From: Chaetoceros tenuissimus
Taxonomy: Eukaryota > Bacillariophyta > Thalassiosirophyceae > Chaetocerotales > Chaetocerotaceae
NCBI GenBank assembly: GCA_021927905.1
Contig: BLLK01000046.1
Location: 434,001-498,000 of the forward strand
Reading direction: 5' to 3'
DNA: 64,000 nt
This document shows positions 57,401 through 64,000 of this stretch, piece after piece. Both the position numbers and the translations under genes were made by a program. The number at the start of each line of letters is the position of its first letter. Position 1 is the stretch's first letter. The notes under the pieces are model-generated. The model had not been told where the DNA came from and searched no databases. It saw nothing but the letters and a program-made list of their open reading frames with translations.

Positions 57401-58606
57401 CCAGTAAAGGTAAGTTCCTTTCCAACAACTAGTATGAATCGAATGTTGATGCCTTTGCTGCTTCAGATATGCTCACTGCCTTCCTTTAAACCCTTGTAGC
57501 TCATGTATGTCCTTGAATGTGGGAGATACAATCATGTTGTGGGTTGGAAACTAGATACAGAGAGCAATGAGCAGCATTTCATCGTCTATGACATCAATGC
57601 CTTCACTGAAACTGTTTTGCCTACCTTCTTCAAGGTGGCCAAGTATGATAGTTTCCAACGCAAACTCTACAGATGGGGCTTCATTAAGACTCGTAGAACT
57701 AAAGCTGACAAGTTGCAGCTTCCAAAGTCTGTTTGTTACGTCCACCCTTTCTTCCGTCAGGGTGATTACAATGGAGCTTCTCACATGACCTGTAGTGGAG
57801 CGAATGTCGAATTATGCAAAACCGAACAGAAGAAGCGAAAGAGGCAGCAAAGGGACCAAGGACCTAAGATTGTTCCTAAGAAATCTCCTGCATCTAACAG
57901 CAATGTGAAGAAAAACAAAGAGCAGAACTCTTTTGCTCCCATGCCTTCTTTGGGAAACTTTCAACGATTGATGGCGCATGATCCTCTTCATGGTGGTATG
58001 GAAGCAACAATTCCTTCTTTGCTACCTAATGCTTTTAGAATGAATGGATGTGAGCGTATTGATGATAGTACTACTCTACCAATCCTTTCAAGAGACAATT
58101 CTACACTGAAGTCACAGTGCCAGTCTAGTGTACCATCAAACAGCTCGAGAACTAGTAGGCCTGATGATGATGACGACATCTCTAAGCTTCTCGCTCGTGC
58201 AAAGGCTCAACGTCAGCTGCAGAGAATTCAACTGAACAATTTAATGAGAGAGAAACTACTGAAGGAAATGCAAGAGGATTCCTTCTTTGATGAAATCGGG
58301 ATGGACTTGACTTCCCCTACTCCTTATGATGATTTTTCATCTTATGCTCTAGAGGAACCTACAGAAGTGGCTGTGAATGCTGAGTCCTCCTCTGCAACAG
58401 GGAGCTTGAGCAGCGATTCATACAGAAATCAGATGACAAACAATCAGCAGCAGCAAAAACAAGCAAACTCGCTCTTTCAGTACCAAGATTCTCTTATGAT
58501 GACAGGAAGAAGTTATTCCAATCAAGCAGATTATCGTCAAAAGCGTAGAGAAGTGCATCAAAGAATCTACCTGCCGCTACTTTTCAGTCGTGTTTGGAGG
58601 GCTTAA
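51411..58606 (+). CDS. HSF-type transcription factor gene interrupted by a retrotransposon
   Basis: Host gene pieces: 51411-51542 (from an ATG, 44 codons), 57323-57409, then a 90-bp GTAAGT...TTGTAG intron and 57500-58606. The Ty3-type element sits between the first two pieces, and codon phase agrees on both sides once one target-site copy is excluded. The heat-shock-factor DNA-binding fold spans the last two pieces: PYDKMVTFL, VGWKLDTESNEQHFIVYD, VLPTFFKVAKYDSFQRKLYRWGF and YVHPFFRQGD, the helix-turn-helix typical of the large diatom HSF set. Downstream are a basic stretch (KKRKRQQRD) and a coiled-coil-like region (about 58140-58280). This copy is probably silenced or truncated by the insertion; the other allele may be intact. 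Confidence 0.85.
51543..51735 (-). repeat. 3' LTR of the Ty3/gypsy element
   Basis: 193 bases on the plus strand from TGCCACAACC to GGTTGTGGCA, with TG...CA ends that are themselves inverted repeats. Nearly identical to 57125-57317. Confidence 0.93.
51950..55486 (-). CDS. Pol polyprotein of the Ty3/gypsy element
   Basis: About 1178 residues. Domains in order: aspartic protease with LLDTGAG near residue 87, reverse transcriptase with the YIDD box (CYIDDLLVI), RNase H (SDASDYQLGAAI, YTDHKNL), and integrase with its H-H-C-C zinc region (CKKCDTCQKFK) and catalytic core. No chromodomain is obvious at the C-terminus. It lies in the same frame as gag with a short gap, an arrangement that some members of this superfamily cross by read-through or re-initiation. 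Confidence 0.93.
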   Translation of the reverse strand: MEGSLRSSNNLNSNENYTPTSSSDFKLVPSTDFSYLDYVTNVNDSIDLITLDSQETKPVTILKIRKKDGTFSKPLLALLDTGAGSTVGKATLSTFGKVSKVSRSSFSTANGRFSSDKAVQLDFVLSEFSESRVICRRGIRLLPDACDLPYDLIIGRDLMHELKMDILFSENEVHWDGLRLPMHSTKTAITEMDIDLNSIYQDAGESEAVKKAGDRLMKILDASYETPDIDKEVEQMDYLSDFQKTLLKALLKRHEMLFDGTLGEWKGDPIDIKLKEGSKPYYRPPMKVPHIHEATFKKDLDRLVSIGVLTKKNTSEWGAPSFIVPKKDGTVRFVTDFRKLNSMIKRNPYPIPHIRDMLLKVSNFQYATSLDLVMGFYNITLSEDAKEICTITTPWGKYSYNRLPMGVCIAPDIFQEKMNNLFNELESVRCYIDDLLVITHGSYEKHLEELEKVFVLLENAGLKCKFGKCFFCQDEIEYLGYIITRDGIKPNPKKVQAILDIQRPTTTSEVRHFVGMVQYYRDVWPNRSHILTPLTELTAGKGKNANVNWTEEHETAFNEIKKIIAEETLLAYPDFSKKFIIHSDASDYQLGAAIMQEDDQGVLRPLAFYTRKLNSAQKNYTTTEKELLSIVETLNEFRNILLGYEIDVYTDHKNLTFATDDNSSQRRKRWESLVQEFGINIIYIPGEDNTVADALSRLPRADQKDYKDMSKEERLQVLSPQMQQGRRVVYALTEVPMDSEAPRKTHEDYYHELCALMQVNDFYVTTESADCFVSVDSDEIVFPLAPQIVEEEQKKLLQGSSKESLALKTALAKKDPNYEYKEVEKRQLLHFHGKIYVPSNLRERVLTWYHYYLRHPGGDRLANTIQRIATWNGITAQSRRLCKKCDTCQKFKKRNNKYGHVPPKEPEDLLPWDTLCVDLVGPYSLKAKVRQLDGKVIEQEIKLLAMTFIDPATGWFEWAQVIDDKSSAAISQLLDSVWLARYPRPRQVLYDNGSEFKKNFQPLLKDMAIKPKCTTIKNPQANSILERIHQVTGNMLTSSDLMNQEFDIRDLWTPTLTSIAYAIRCSFHSTLNATPGQLVFGRDMLLDISYTHDYQATWQKKQRQIINDNIRENSKRIDHDYKVGDRAYIVKDGNYRKLTGPHEGPFNIIQVHTNGTVTIQKGITEERLNIRRLTPHFE
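55508..57013 (-). CDS. Gag-like protein of the Ty3/gypsy element
   Basis: About 501 residues, helical and polar as expected for gag, with a Cys/His cluster near the C-terminus (FCQYCADNGKKDVAHTH...C) resembling a nucleocapsid zinc knuckle. It is identified by its position between the 5' LTR and pol. Confidence 0.8.
   Translation of the reverse strand: MSRQWRDPKTKGTALSKGTARGNKYLCEKPTITYKNRAIVFGNCHLALAGCTKDGIQASLPCPIFETGSTPTKAKSLLNIGKQYVDVAMDYLNQPDQWCQTFNHTYSHLLKAKQHPNPLEFIKCMLFISRDRAADMLSRACETALLELEKKELKHFNLMLRAWDNADIKKAAASLQAKEKALKDGTLSTKEEKEHLQWMENIIDKAKKRMEYFPNVKLEPLKDKPSQFEPFSPYRSTSELFNIEVGVITGTNPIAHLREHQYGWLYYAEFFKKVMNIMHGQVFKDYDGIEEAVINQLSYMESDLDIKDSGIHADKFIEKLYMMEIVLRAFPLGQCNQLDKDNRIPNAKKRRILFNACREKYNKQLEARSKLSESSFKSWAEMHDVFVDCQRAFIEEENNKKSTTPKGPPKGAERDKKCKANTEEKNEKFCQYCADNGKKDVAHTHWQSNCNKLKNDLKNAKGGGGKQNDQPWKKQKFDNSINALKKSGASKEEIIAAFDKE
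57125..57317 (-). repeat. 5' LTR of the Ty3/gypsy element
   Basis: 193 bases, about 99% identical to 51543-51735, with the same TG...CA ends. It contains a TGACGTCA palindrome, a CRE-type site that may act in its promoter. Confidence 0.93.
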
Positions 58607-60155
58607 GTAAATACCAAAACGAAGTTGGTGCGACAAAGTGAAAATTTTCTACCATTTCCTTTAGGGATAACAAAACCTATGTTTAATACGTACGGATGTC
58701 GTATGAAAAATCCAATGACTGTATGAAAAATACAAAATCTTGAATTACAGATGGTACACAAAATATTTTTTTCCCTTCTGCTCGGGAATCTATTCTTTAC
58801 CATCTCTTTTGTTTGTCAGAAGGCAGAAGGGAAAAATTCCCTTGAAAATTGCATTAGATATATACCACTACATTTGACCTATAGATTTTTGCTTATAAAA
58901 ATCATAGATCAACAAAATTCAATATTTAACACTTCAATGATCCTCTTATATATATAAAATATCGATTTATCTATAGGAATATGATTTTCATGAAAAAAAA
59001 ACAAAAAATAATGATCACTTGAGTTTTACATTTTTTTTGCGTCAAGTTGAGACCCGCGAAGTTGGTACTCAGTTGAGCTGAAAAATCTTATAAAAAAATA
59101 CCTTTGAAATTTCCATACTTCTTTTTCAATACATGAAGATATATGAAAAACAGATCATTGAATGTAGCAGGTTCTATTATCATAGTTCATTAGGAATACA
59201 ATGTATTTCAATGCTAACCAACATCGTTTTGAAGAAAATGTCGCAGAAAGTGCTCTTTACTTAAGCCCCTTTTAGTCCCACAAAAATCTAGCGGTAGGTA
59301 GAATCATCAATGATGCATTGGATGTCTTGAAGTTGTAAGAAGATTGTTCAGAAATTATTATTTTGTTCCACAGTGGAATCGAGCATGAAGAACAGCCATT
59401 TTTGGAAATCATATATTTGTCAAACTATTTACATAAGCAATAACAACAAGGTTCTTATTATAAAATAAAAAAGAATTTGAACAAAGTCGTTTATGTAATA
59501 GCGAACCATTGACATATTCCTACATAGTAATAGAAATAAGAGACATATGAGATGAGGAATGAGGAATGTTACTAGGTTCTGGTTTTATTGTAGTAAAAGA
59601 AGAATGACAGTGTGTGTTACCAATCAAGAAGCCCAAGAGTTGTACTTTCATTGTAGAAGAAAATTTTCACTTCGGAAACATGCATGTGCTTTTACAACTT
59701 CCAACAAAAGTGAAGAACTTTGTTGGAAATACCTTTAAAGCCTTCTTCTTTGAAGGACAAAGAGGTGTTCCCTATCCTTGCTCTCTGCCACGTCATACTG
59801 TTTGCACGATTCTTCATTCCTTCTGTTCCTCGCTTCGCATGGTCGGCAAAAAATATCAATGGGGGTTGAATATAAAGATATAATTCAGTATTCACCCCAA
59901 TCTGAGCCCAAAATTAAAGGTGCTAGCCACGACTCGAAAATTTTCATTTTAGCGCGGGAGACAGGAGATATGAGGAGAAAGTGGGCAGTAAGATGCTAGG
60001 TACCAACAGAACTAGGCGGTACTGTTACTACTGCTACGCTACACCAAGGCCTACTAGAAGCAAGTTCTCTCACTTCATAAAAAGTATAGGATCAGCAGTA
60101 TTTTGTACTCACCTACTACAATAGCAATATATCTCGAAGCAAAACACTGATCAAC
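58607..60155. other. Intergenic, about 1.5 kb, no supported gene
   Basis: Very AT-rich DNA. Open frames here lack ATG starts or domains. Near 59239-59274 is a second copy of the AAATGTCGCAGAAA...TTTACTTAAGCCCC segment found at 540-578. At 59947-59958 TTTTAGCGCGGG, close to an E2F site, lies about 200 bases before ASF1. Confidence 0.5.
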
Positions 60156-60998
60156 ATGGCTCTAGTTAACATTACGAATATGGTAAGATACTCTTTCACT
60201 CAACATGTACACATTAGAAAAGCTGCTACTTTTCAAACTTTTTCAATTCACACCGTTCTCTCTTTCCAGTGCGTCTTGGACAACCCAAGCAATTTTCTCT
60301 CCCCTTTTCAATTCGAAATTACATTCGAATGCATTCAACAACTCGAACACGACATTGAATGGAAGGTCATATATGTCGGTTCCGCAGAGAACTCATCACA
60401 CGATCAAGTCCTTGATGAAATTCTAGTTGGACCTGTGCCACTCGGCGTCAATAGATTTATCTTGGAAGCTGATCCTCCTAATCCAGAAAGCATACCAAAG
60501 GGCGACTTGCTTGGTATGACTGTTTTACTTGTGACTTGTAGCTATAGAGATCAGGAGTTTATAAGGATTGGATATTATGTCCATAATGAATATGTGCCGT
60601 TTGAAGGGTATGATCCTGAACAACATGGAGAAATTGACATGAGCAAGGTAGACTTGAGTAAAGTTGGAAGATCTATCGTGGCGGATAAGCCTAGAGTTAC
60701 CAGATTTCCAATTCAGTGGTCGGGCGATGTTGTGACCAATGCTGCTTCTGCACAAGAACAAGTCGCGGGCAATGAAGCCGTTGATGAAGATGATATCATT
60801 GACGATTCCAATGAGGCGGAAGACATTGAAGAGGAGGAGGAAGATGACGACGATGATATGTCTGTAGGTCTAGATGAAACCATGGATGAAGGATATGCTA
60901 ATCAGCCGGAAAGTAAGTTCACATCTCCAAACCTTGCGAGCAGACATGCACTAATTGTCTCGCCTGACCAAAATGTTGTTGAAGCCATGACAGAGTAA
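60156..60998 (+). CDS. ASF1: Histone chaperone Asf1
   Basis: Two exons, 60156-60182 (nine codons) and 60270-60998, give 251 residues. The 87-bp intron (GTAAGA...TTTCCAG) is a multiple of three and has no stop, so it is easily misread as coding. Removing it puts MALVNITNM next to CVLDNPSNF, as in Asf1 (MxxVxITNVxVLDNPxxF). The core continues FQFEITFECIQQLEHDIEWKVIYVGSAE (in parts), VGPVPLGVNRFILEADPPNP, LGMTVLLVTCSYRDQEFIRIGYYV and the RFPIQW edge strand, all Asf1 hallmarks that bind H3-H4. A C-terminal acidic tail (about 195-230) is normal for the family. It hands histones to CAF-1 and HIRA during replication and repair. Confidence 0.96.
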   Translation: MALVNITNMVRYSFTQHVHIRKAATFQTFSIHTVLSFQCVLDNPSNFLSPFQFEITFECIQQLEHDIEWKVIYVGSAENSSHDQVLDEILVGPVPLGVNRFILEADPPNPESIPKGDLLGMTVLLVTCSYRDQEFIRIGYYVHNEYVPFEGYDPEQHGEIDMSKVDLSKVGRSIVADKPRVTRFPIQWSGDVVTNAASAQEQVAGNEAVDEDDIIDDSNEAEDIEEEEEDDDDDMSVGLDETMDEGYANQPESKFTSPNLASRHALIVSPDQNVVEAMTE

Positions 60999-61668
60999 AG
61001 TTGATGAATTTCAGCCAATAAAGTAGAGAATTGTATTAGGGGGAAACCTTTTCTAGTTTCGTATCTGTTGAAACTGACATCATTAGAGAACCATCTTCGT
61101 TCAAGTTGTAGACATATTCATGAGATTTGATTGATTGTACGATTGAAATAATATGCAAAATCTAGGTACCAGTTGACTCAAATCAATACATTGAGGGTCA
61201 ACGGTTTATTGAGTATTTATGCACCTGTAAAAAATGAAAGATATTTCCATTTTTAAACAAATGTACATAGGGTTGAACCTGCTTCTAATCAAATAAATTT
61301 ATAGCGCATAAATATTGTAATAAAAGCAAATTACGAAGGTCAACGCATATGCTGTAACAATTGGCAGAGTAAGCATTGGTCGATTTCTATTTATAAAAAA
61401 TAAAGAATAAAAACAATGCATTTGAAATAGGGATTAGAACCTATGACTTTGCGATGGAGCTAGCATATATTGTTGTTTGACAGAAGAAGACAGAAGGAAC
61501 AGAAAAGAACTCAGCATCTCTCCCATGATCAAACGATTGATCTTGACCGAGCAGCAATCTTTGAGTTTTGCTTTTGTTCACAAATAATCCAAAGAGGAAA
61601 GATAACAGCAAGGGATAAGATATACGATTTCAGTCATAACTGATAAGTGGAGAACAAAGAGAGCTAAA
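60999..61668. other. Intergenic, no supported gene
   Basis: 670 bases, AT-rich. GGTTCTAATCC on the minus strand near 61431 recalls a tRNA T-arm, but no acceptor or anticodon arms are seen around it. Confidence 0.45.
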
Positions 61669-61896
61669 ATGAGTAGTACAAGTACATTTTCTAGGGCAAC
61701 AAGCAATCTACCGAGCAATCAAATAAACTTTCCAGTCTCACGTTTCAATGCATGCACTATTCTCGGGAAAGTTTGCATACCGGCATCTATCCAGGATATT
61801 GAAGCTAATGCATTCGCTGATGCTGATACAAGTATGGATGAATACCTAGAATTCTTCAACATGCCATCGTCATCACCAAACAGAACTAGCAACTAG
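61669..61896 (+). CDS. Small protein with one BspA-type leucine-rich repeat
   Basis: 75 residues from an ATG. The segment KVCIPASIQDIEANAFADAD is close to one unit of the BspA/LRR_5 repeat (V-x-IP-x-S-V-x-x-IG-x-x-AF), which occurs in long arrays in many diatom surface and intracellular proteins. A single unit plus a short acidic tail (MDEYLEFF) suggests either a remnant of a larger LRR protein or a small real gene. No signal peptide is seen. Confidence 0.4.
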   Translation: MSSTSTFSRATSNLPSNQINFPVSRFNACTILGKVCIPASIQDIEANAFADADTSMDEYLEFFNMPSSSPNRTSN

Positions 61897-62309
61897 ACAA
61901 TAGGTGAATATGTATGTACAAAGGGATAATCAGTATTTTTGGAAGACAATCGAAAAAAGGGATAGCTAATGAAACAATATTGTATCGAATAAAGAATAAA
62001 TATTAGAAAATGTATTTATAATAATAAAAGGAGTCTTTATGAATTTATATGGTTTCATCTTTTTATAATATTGATCCTCGTGAAGCCAACATTAAAAACC
62101 TCTCGTTGAGTAGCTTGAAGGTAAGCTTTGAATATTATATTGAATATTCCTCTCTATTACAGTAATGTAATAGATGATAAGGTGGGTCTAATTTCCTTCA
62201 AAAAAACGAGCACTCAAATTCATTTTTTCTAAAAATGACACTTACAAATTTAGTACAAATAAGGAATCTATTAGACACGTTTGCCTCATCCAGCTCATCA
62301 TACGATGAA
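61897..62309. other. Intergenic up to the second fold-back element
   Basis: 413 AT-rich bases with no supported gene, ending in the target duplication ACGATGAA at 62302-62309. Confidence 0.4.
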
Positions 62310-62928
62310 TAGGCATTTGGAAGCTAGGCACCTGTCTAAAACCGGATTTTTTGCCTAACTTTTAGGCAGAATTAGGCAGACTTAGGCACTTGTTTTCTAC
62401 GTGGTTTCACCGTACTTACACATACCAGCCACTTATTTTGAAAGATTAAAACTACACAAAGATATTGTATGGTACACCAAACCAACATCAAGAACCATTT
62501 ATCTTCAACACTAGCACCTTTGGCGATTTGTGGACGCAATAAATGCACACAATTTAAGAATTGCACTCATTATGTAGCACTTGAACTTGGAGAGCTCCCT
62601 ATGCATAGAATATTGTTCAAGATGACCGAATATATACTTCTGATACCAAAGAAATTTTAAAATTCTCCTTTGTAATCTTTAGCAAGAAAGAAAACAAAGC
62701 ATCGAAAAGATTCTGGATAAGTTTCAAAGCAAACTATCATGTTTGACCTAACTAAAACAATCCTTACATTTTTATTATAACAGGCTGCTTTGACAAGTTC
62801 CGCACCATTGTGCGCGGTACCTGAGAAGTCTTTCTGGTATGTGTAAGTACGGCAAAACCACGTAGAAAAAAAGTGCCTAAAATGCTGCCTAAAACAGTCA
62901 GTCCAACTGCCTAACTTCCAAATGCCTA
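62310..62928. mobile_element. Second fold-back, hAT-like non-autonomous element
   Basis: 619-bp element with inverted ends TAGGCATTTGGAAG, flanked by perfect 8-bp duplications ACGATGAA at 62302-62309 and 62929-62936. The terminal inverted repeats run about 120 bases, contain repeated TTAGGCA units, and share TCTACGTGG and CGTACTTACACATACC at the inner end. The 8-bp duplication and T-A-G terminus suggest hAT. Only short unrecognised frames (62469-62660 plus, 62372-62566 minus) lie inside; there is no transposase. Sequence differs from the 50406 element. Confidence 0.85.
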
Positions 62929-63026
62929 ACGATGAAACAACAGCCACTAAAAAAAGTGTGATTTGATGATGATGAAATGTAGATGAGAGGCAATCAATAT
63001 TCCATTCAGCTTCCATAAAATTGCTA

Positions 63027-63758
63027 ATGAAAACTTTAGCCTTCACAGTAGCAGCTCTCTCTTGTTTGTTCTTCCAGAGCTCAGCCTTTCCAGTAAGTAG
63101 AGCATCATCCAAGACAAATGAAGGAAAATATGAGAAACAACAATATCAAAATGGTTATGAATACGTAATTGGTACAGATGATGTTGGTAGAGGAGCCATA
63201 GCCGGTCCAATCTTATCAGCGAGTTGCTGCATACACAAAGATGCCCTTGAAAATAACCTCTTGGATCATGTAAATGATAGTAAGATACTCAGTGCACAAG
63301 ATCGACAGGAAATCTTTGATCAAATTTTAGAGTCGGATATTTACTTCAGATGCGCGGAGCGATCGCCTCAGCAAATTGACGACAGCAATATACAAAAAGC
63401 CACCATGGAATGTTTCCAAGAGTCTATCCAGAAGTTGATTCTTGAAGAAGAGTTGCCTTTGGAAAAAGTCTATGCAGTTTGCGATGGGAAGTCGACTCCA
63501 AAGCTTGTGGGTAGTGCAACTCCTATTCCGTGTAGACCCATGGTTGATGCAGATCAAAAGATTTACACAGTTTCTTTAGCTTCAATTATTGCCAAGGTTA
63601 CTAGGGATAAACTGATGTGTGAAGCTCATGAGCAGTGGCCTGAGTTTAACTTCAAGGATAACAAAGGTTACAGAACGAGAGAGCATGTGGAAGCTATACA
63701 TAAATATGGACCATGTCCTATACATCGCATGTCATTCAAAGCTTTGAAACATAGATAA
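63027..63758 (+). CDS. Ribonuclease HII, probably plastid-targeted
   Basis: 243 residues from the ATG at 63027. It cleaves RNA in RNA-DNA hybrids and single ribonucleotides in DNA. The N-terminus is a signal peptide (MKTLAFTVAALSCLFF) ending SSAFPVSR, an A|F diatom plastid motif. Core: GTDDVGRGAIAGP (GRG loop kept), VYAVCDGKSTP with the third acidic residue, DADQKIYTVSLASIIAKVTRDKLM with the fourth, and the C-terminal GY-x-TREHVEAIHKYGPCPIHRMSF. The second catalytic acid, normally Glu in the D-E-A-G-R-G motif, is Asp here, a conservative change. It looks of bacterial type rather than eukaryotic RNase H2A, so an organellar role is likely. Confidence 0.92.
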   Translation: MKTLAFTVAALSCLFFQSSAFPVSRASSKTNEGKYEKQQYQNGYEYVIGTDDVGRGAIAGPILSASCCIHKDALENNLLDHVNDSKILSAQDRQEIFDQILESDIYFRCAERSPQQIDDSNIQKATMECFQESIQKLILEEELPLEKVYAVCDGKSTPKLVGSATPIPCRPMVDADQKIYTVSLASIIAKVTRDKLMCEAHEQWPEFNFKDNKGYRTREHVEAIHKYGPCPIHRMSFKALKHR

Positions 63759-63800
63759 ATGTTTCTATTTTTAAAATGACTACACTGAATCTCCAAAAAA

Positions 63801-64000
63801 TTAAAGTCCCTTTTGAAGTCGAAGTTGTGCGAGTTGAGTCTCTCGATCCCATCGAATAGAATACATAACAACAACAAGTAGCAGTAGAAAGTGTGTCCAC
63901 GTGCCGATAGTCATGGCGGAAACTAGTCCACGAACACCACAGAATGACCATGTATTGCTGGGGCAGTCTGTTGTCCCTTCATAACTTGTAAATGAGTTGT
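63801..64000 (-). CDS. C-terminal end of a membrane protein gene, running off the window
   Basis: Open minus-strand frame from the window edge to a TAA at 63803-63801, about 65 codons. It includes a hydrophobic segment (TIGTWTHFLLLLVVVMYSI) near the end and a short charged, Leu/Gln-rich tail (QLAQLRLQKGL), so a single-pass or last transmembrane helix is likely. Two Cys in the visible ectodomain (TDCPSNTWSFCGVRG) suggest a luminal or extracellular loop. The family cannot be named from this piece. It converges on RNase HII with 42 bases between stops. Confidence 0.5.
   Translation of the reverse strand, partial: NSFTSYEGTTDCPSNTWSFCGVRGLVSAMTIGTWTHFLLLLVVVMYSIRWDRETQLAQLRLQKGL

Noticed and set aside
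59614-59883. 89-codon open frame
   Set aside because: Starts at GTG, no domain, Cys/Phe-rich composition of non-coding DNA.
61420-61460. tRNA-like T-arm on the minus strand
   Set aside because: Only GGTTCTAATCC resembles a T-arm; no matching acceptor, D or anticodon stem around it.

Overview
The window looks like nuclear DNA of a photosynthetic stramenopile, most probably a diatom. It is AT-rich and gene-dense, with short GT-AG introns of about 70-90 bases. It carries eukaryotic nuclear genes (Spt6, Asf1, Rrp8, a three-repeat MYB, an HSF-type factor, tandem MAPR/cytochrome b5 domains). Two proteins start with a signal peptide followed by an A|F plastid-targeting motif. Assignment to diatoms rests on these features and no search was run.

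Layout. 1-2473: kelch protein and a promoter region with a hairpin repeat. 2474-12173: one giant gene for about 3178 residues, combining a P-loop GTPase, a long helical region, a Cys4 knuckle, a J-domain, a SecA-type ATPase motor and two vWA domains; a second copy of the hairpin repeat lies just after it. 12692-19588: methyltransferase, gamma-butyrobetaine/trimethyllysine-type dioxygenase, two small unknown genes and a secreted Lys/Ser-tailed protein. 19589-29263: Spt6, a probably plastid-targeted PIN-like carrier and a MYB3R factor. 29348-35814: an 11-exon gene for a secreted fusion of DUF1800 and DUF1501. 36778-39501: the two enzymes of de novo GDP-fucose synthesis side by side. 39971-50003: CSRNP-like protein, a TPR + PDK1-like kinase + CPPED1-like pseudophosphatase fusion, MAPR protein, RING-H2 protein, Rrp8 and an SDR. 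50406-62928: a repeat-rich stretch with two fold-back elements that each have perfect 8-bp target duplications (hAT-like) and a young, whole-looking Ty3/gypsy element inside an exon of an HSF gene; ASF1 sits among them. The window ends with a probable plastid RNase HII and the end of a membrane-protein gene running off the edge.

The best candidate for an undescribed system is the giant GTPase-J-SecA-vWA protein flanked by 134/135-bp direct repeats. Next are the DUF1800-DUF1501 fusion (two families usually encoded by neighbouring bacterial genes) and the kinase-pseudophosphatase fusion. The chromatin and RNA genes look ordinary. The DUF1800-DUF1501 gene has a perfect E2F-type site upstream, so cell-cycle-linked expression is a reasonable inference.
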